From: Numida meleagris
Lineage: Eukaryota; Chordata; Aves; Galliformes; Numididae
Direction of reading: 5' to 3'
Assembly (NCBI RefSeq): GCF_002078875.1
Contig: NC_034409.1
Location: forward strand, 102,286,671 to 102,350,670
Length of the DNA stretch: 64,000 nucleotides
Every line of letters begins with the position of its first letter. The first letter of the stretch is position 1. Below, piece after piece: positions 63,641 through 64,000 of the stretch. The notes beneath the pieces are model-generated. The model did not search any database. It saw nothing but the letters and a program-made list of their open reading frames with translations, and was not told the DNA's origin. The position numbers and the translations under genes are program-made.

Positions 63641-64000
63641 TGAAAGTCATCTTCACAATTATAAGTTATAATCTTAAAGCTTCCCACATACTAAAACTCA
63701 GTATTTCTTCATCTCTAGACACTGAATAATTAGGTCTCCATCAGATGGATGTCACTGCTGATGAGAGAGGTTTGTAAAATCATAGTTGGATCTGTTAGGC
63801 AATTGATTGGACAGGAAAGGACGACTCAGTTTCAGTCTCTTACAAGCAACTTACCATTCTTCTATAGCTTCTATTGTATATTCCTCCTTCTCTAAGCGAG
63901 TCTGTGCTTTGCCTTGGAGGAAGGACAAAACAATGTACCTCAAAAGCCCTTATTTTGGCTTCTAGTTCTTGGGACATTCAAGGAATCCTCTTGTAACTTA
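63641..64000. other. Non-coding sequence to the window end
   Basis: No gene or repeat recognised. Confidence 0.5.

Noticed and set aside
1..64000. CRISPR arrays, tRNA or rRNA genes, bacterial-style operons, integrated phage
   Set aside because: No regularly spaced direct repeats, no cloverleaf with intact A and B boxes other than the decayed SINE, and the sequence is clearly avian nuclear DNA.

Overview
This window is vertebrate nuclear DNA, almost certainly from a bird and probably a galliform. The evidence is about fifteen CR1 LINE fragments, most keeping the avian-type 3' end with its short ATTCTATG-like direct repeats. There is also an internally deleted mariner copy of the kind known from the chicken lineage, one ancient tRNA-derived SINE, and LTR repeats of avian type. 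Base composition is AT-rich throughout, apart from one CpG-rich island that is interrupted by an assembly gap. There are no bacterial features: no operons, ribosome binding sites or CRISPR arrays.

I found no protein-coding gene that I can support. Open frames longer than about 100 codons are rare, match no family I recognise, and are about as frequent as chance predicts in 64 kb. Several are simply CR1 read on one strand or the other, and those around 15.6-16.6 kb run through a block of Ns. The best gene-related signal is the CpG island at about 15.5-16.6 kb. It has tandem GC boxes and splice-donor-like sites, and 305 unresolved bases in its middle. It is probably a promoter with a first exon, direction unknown. 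The rest is then intron or intergenic sequence.

Layout: 1-2.6 kb holds a CR1 scrap, an antisense LTR-like repeat and an antisense CR1. From 2.6 to 15.5 kb the sequence is mostly unique, with an ancient SINE at 7.9-8.1 kb and a TAATTA-rich block at 12.5-14.4 kb that looks like conserved non-coding DNA. From 15.5 to 16.6 kb is the CpG island and gap. From 16.8 to 23.2 kb is a CR1 cluster, with two antisense copies followed by two sense copies. From 23.2 to 44.2 kb is mostly unique AT-rich DNA, with two CR1 pieces near 30 kb and simple repeats. From 44.2 to 45.4 kb are the deleted mariner, a 13-bp perfect palindrome, a second mariner end and a CR1 tail. Near 50 kb are two LTRs of one family in tail-to-tail inverted orientation. 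From 55.8 kb to the end are five more CR1 fragments, one carrying a local fold-back duplication.

The observations most worth checking are the inverted LTR pair, the gap-interrupted CpG island, the CR1 fold-back, the deleted mariner, and a cysteine-rich minus-strand open frame at 3988-4404. I do not see a new biological system here. Family names come from memory of repeat families and need a repeat-library search.
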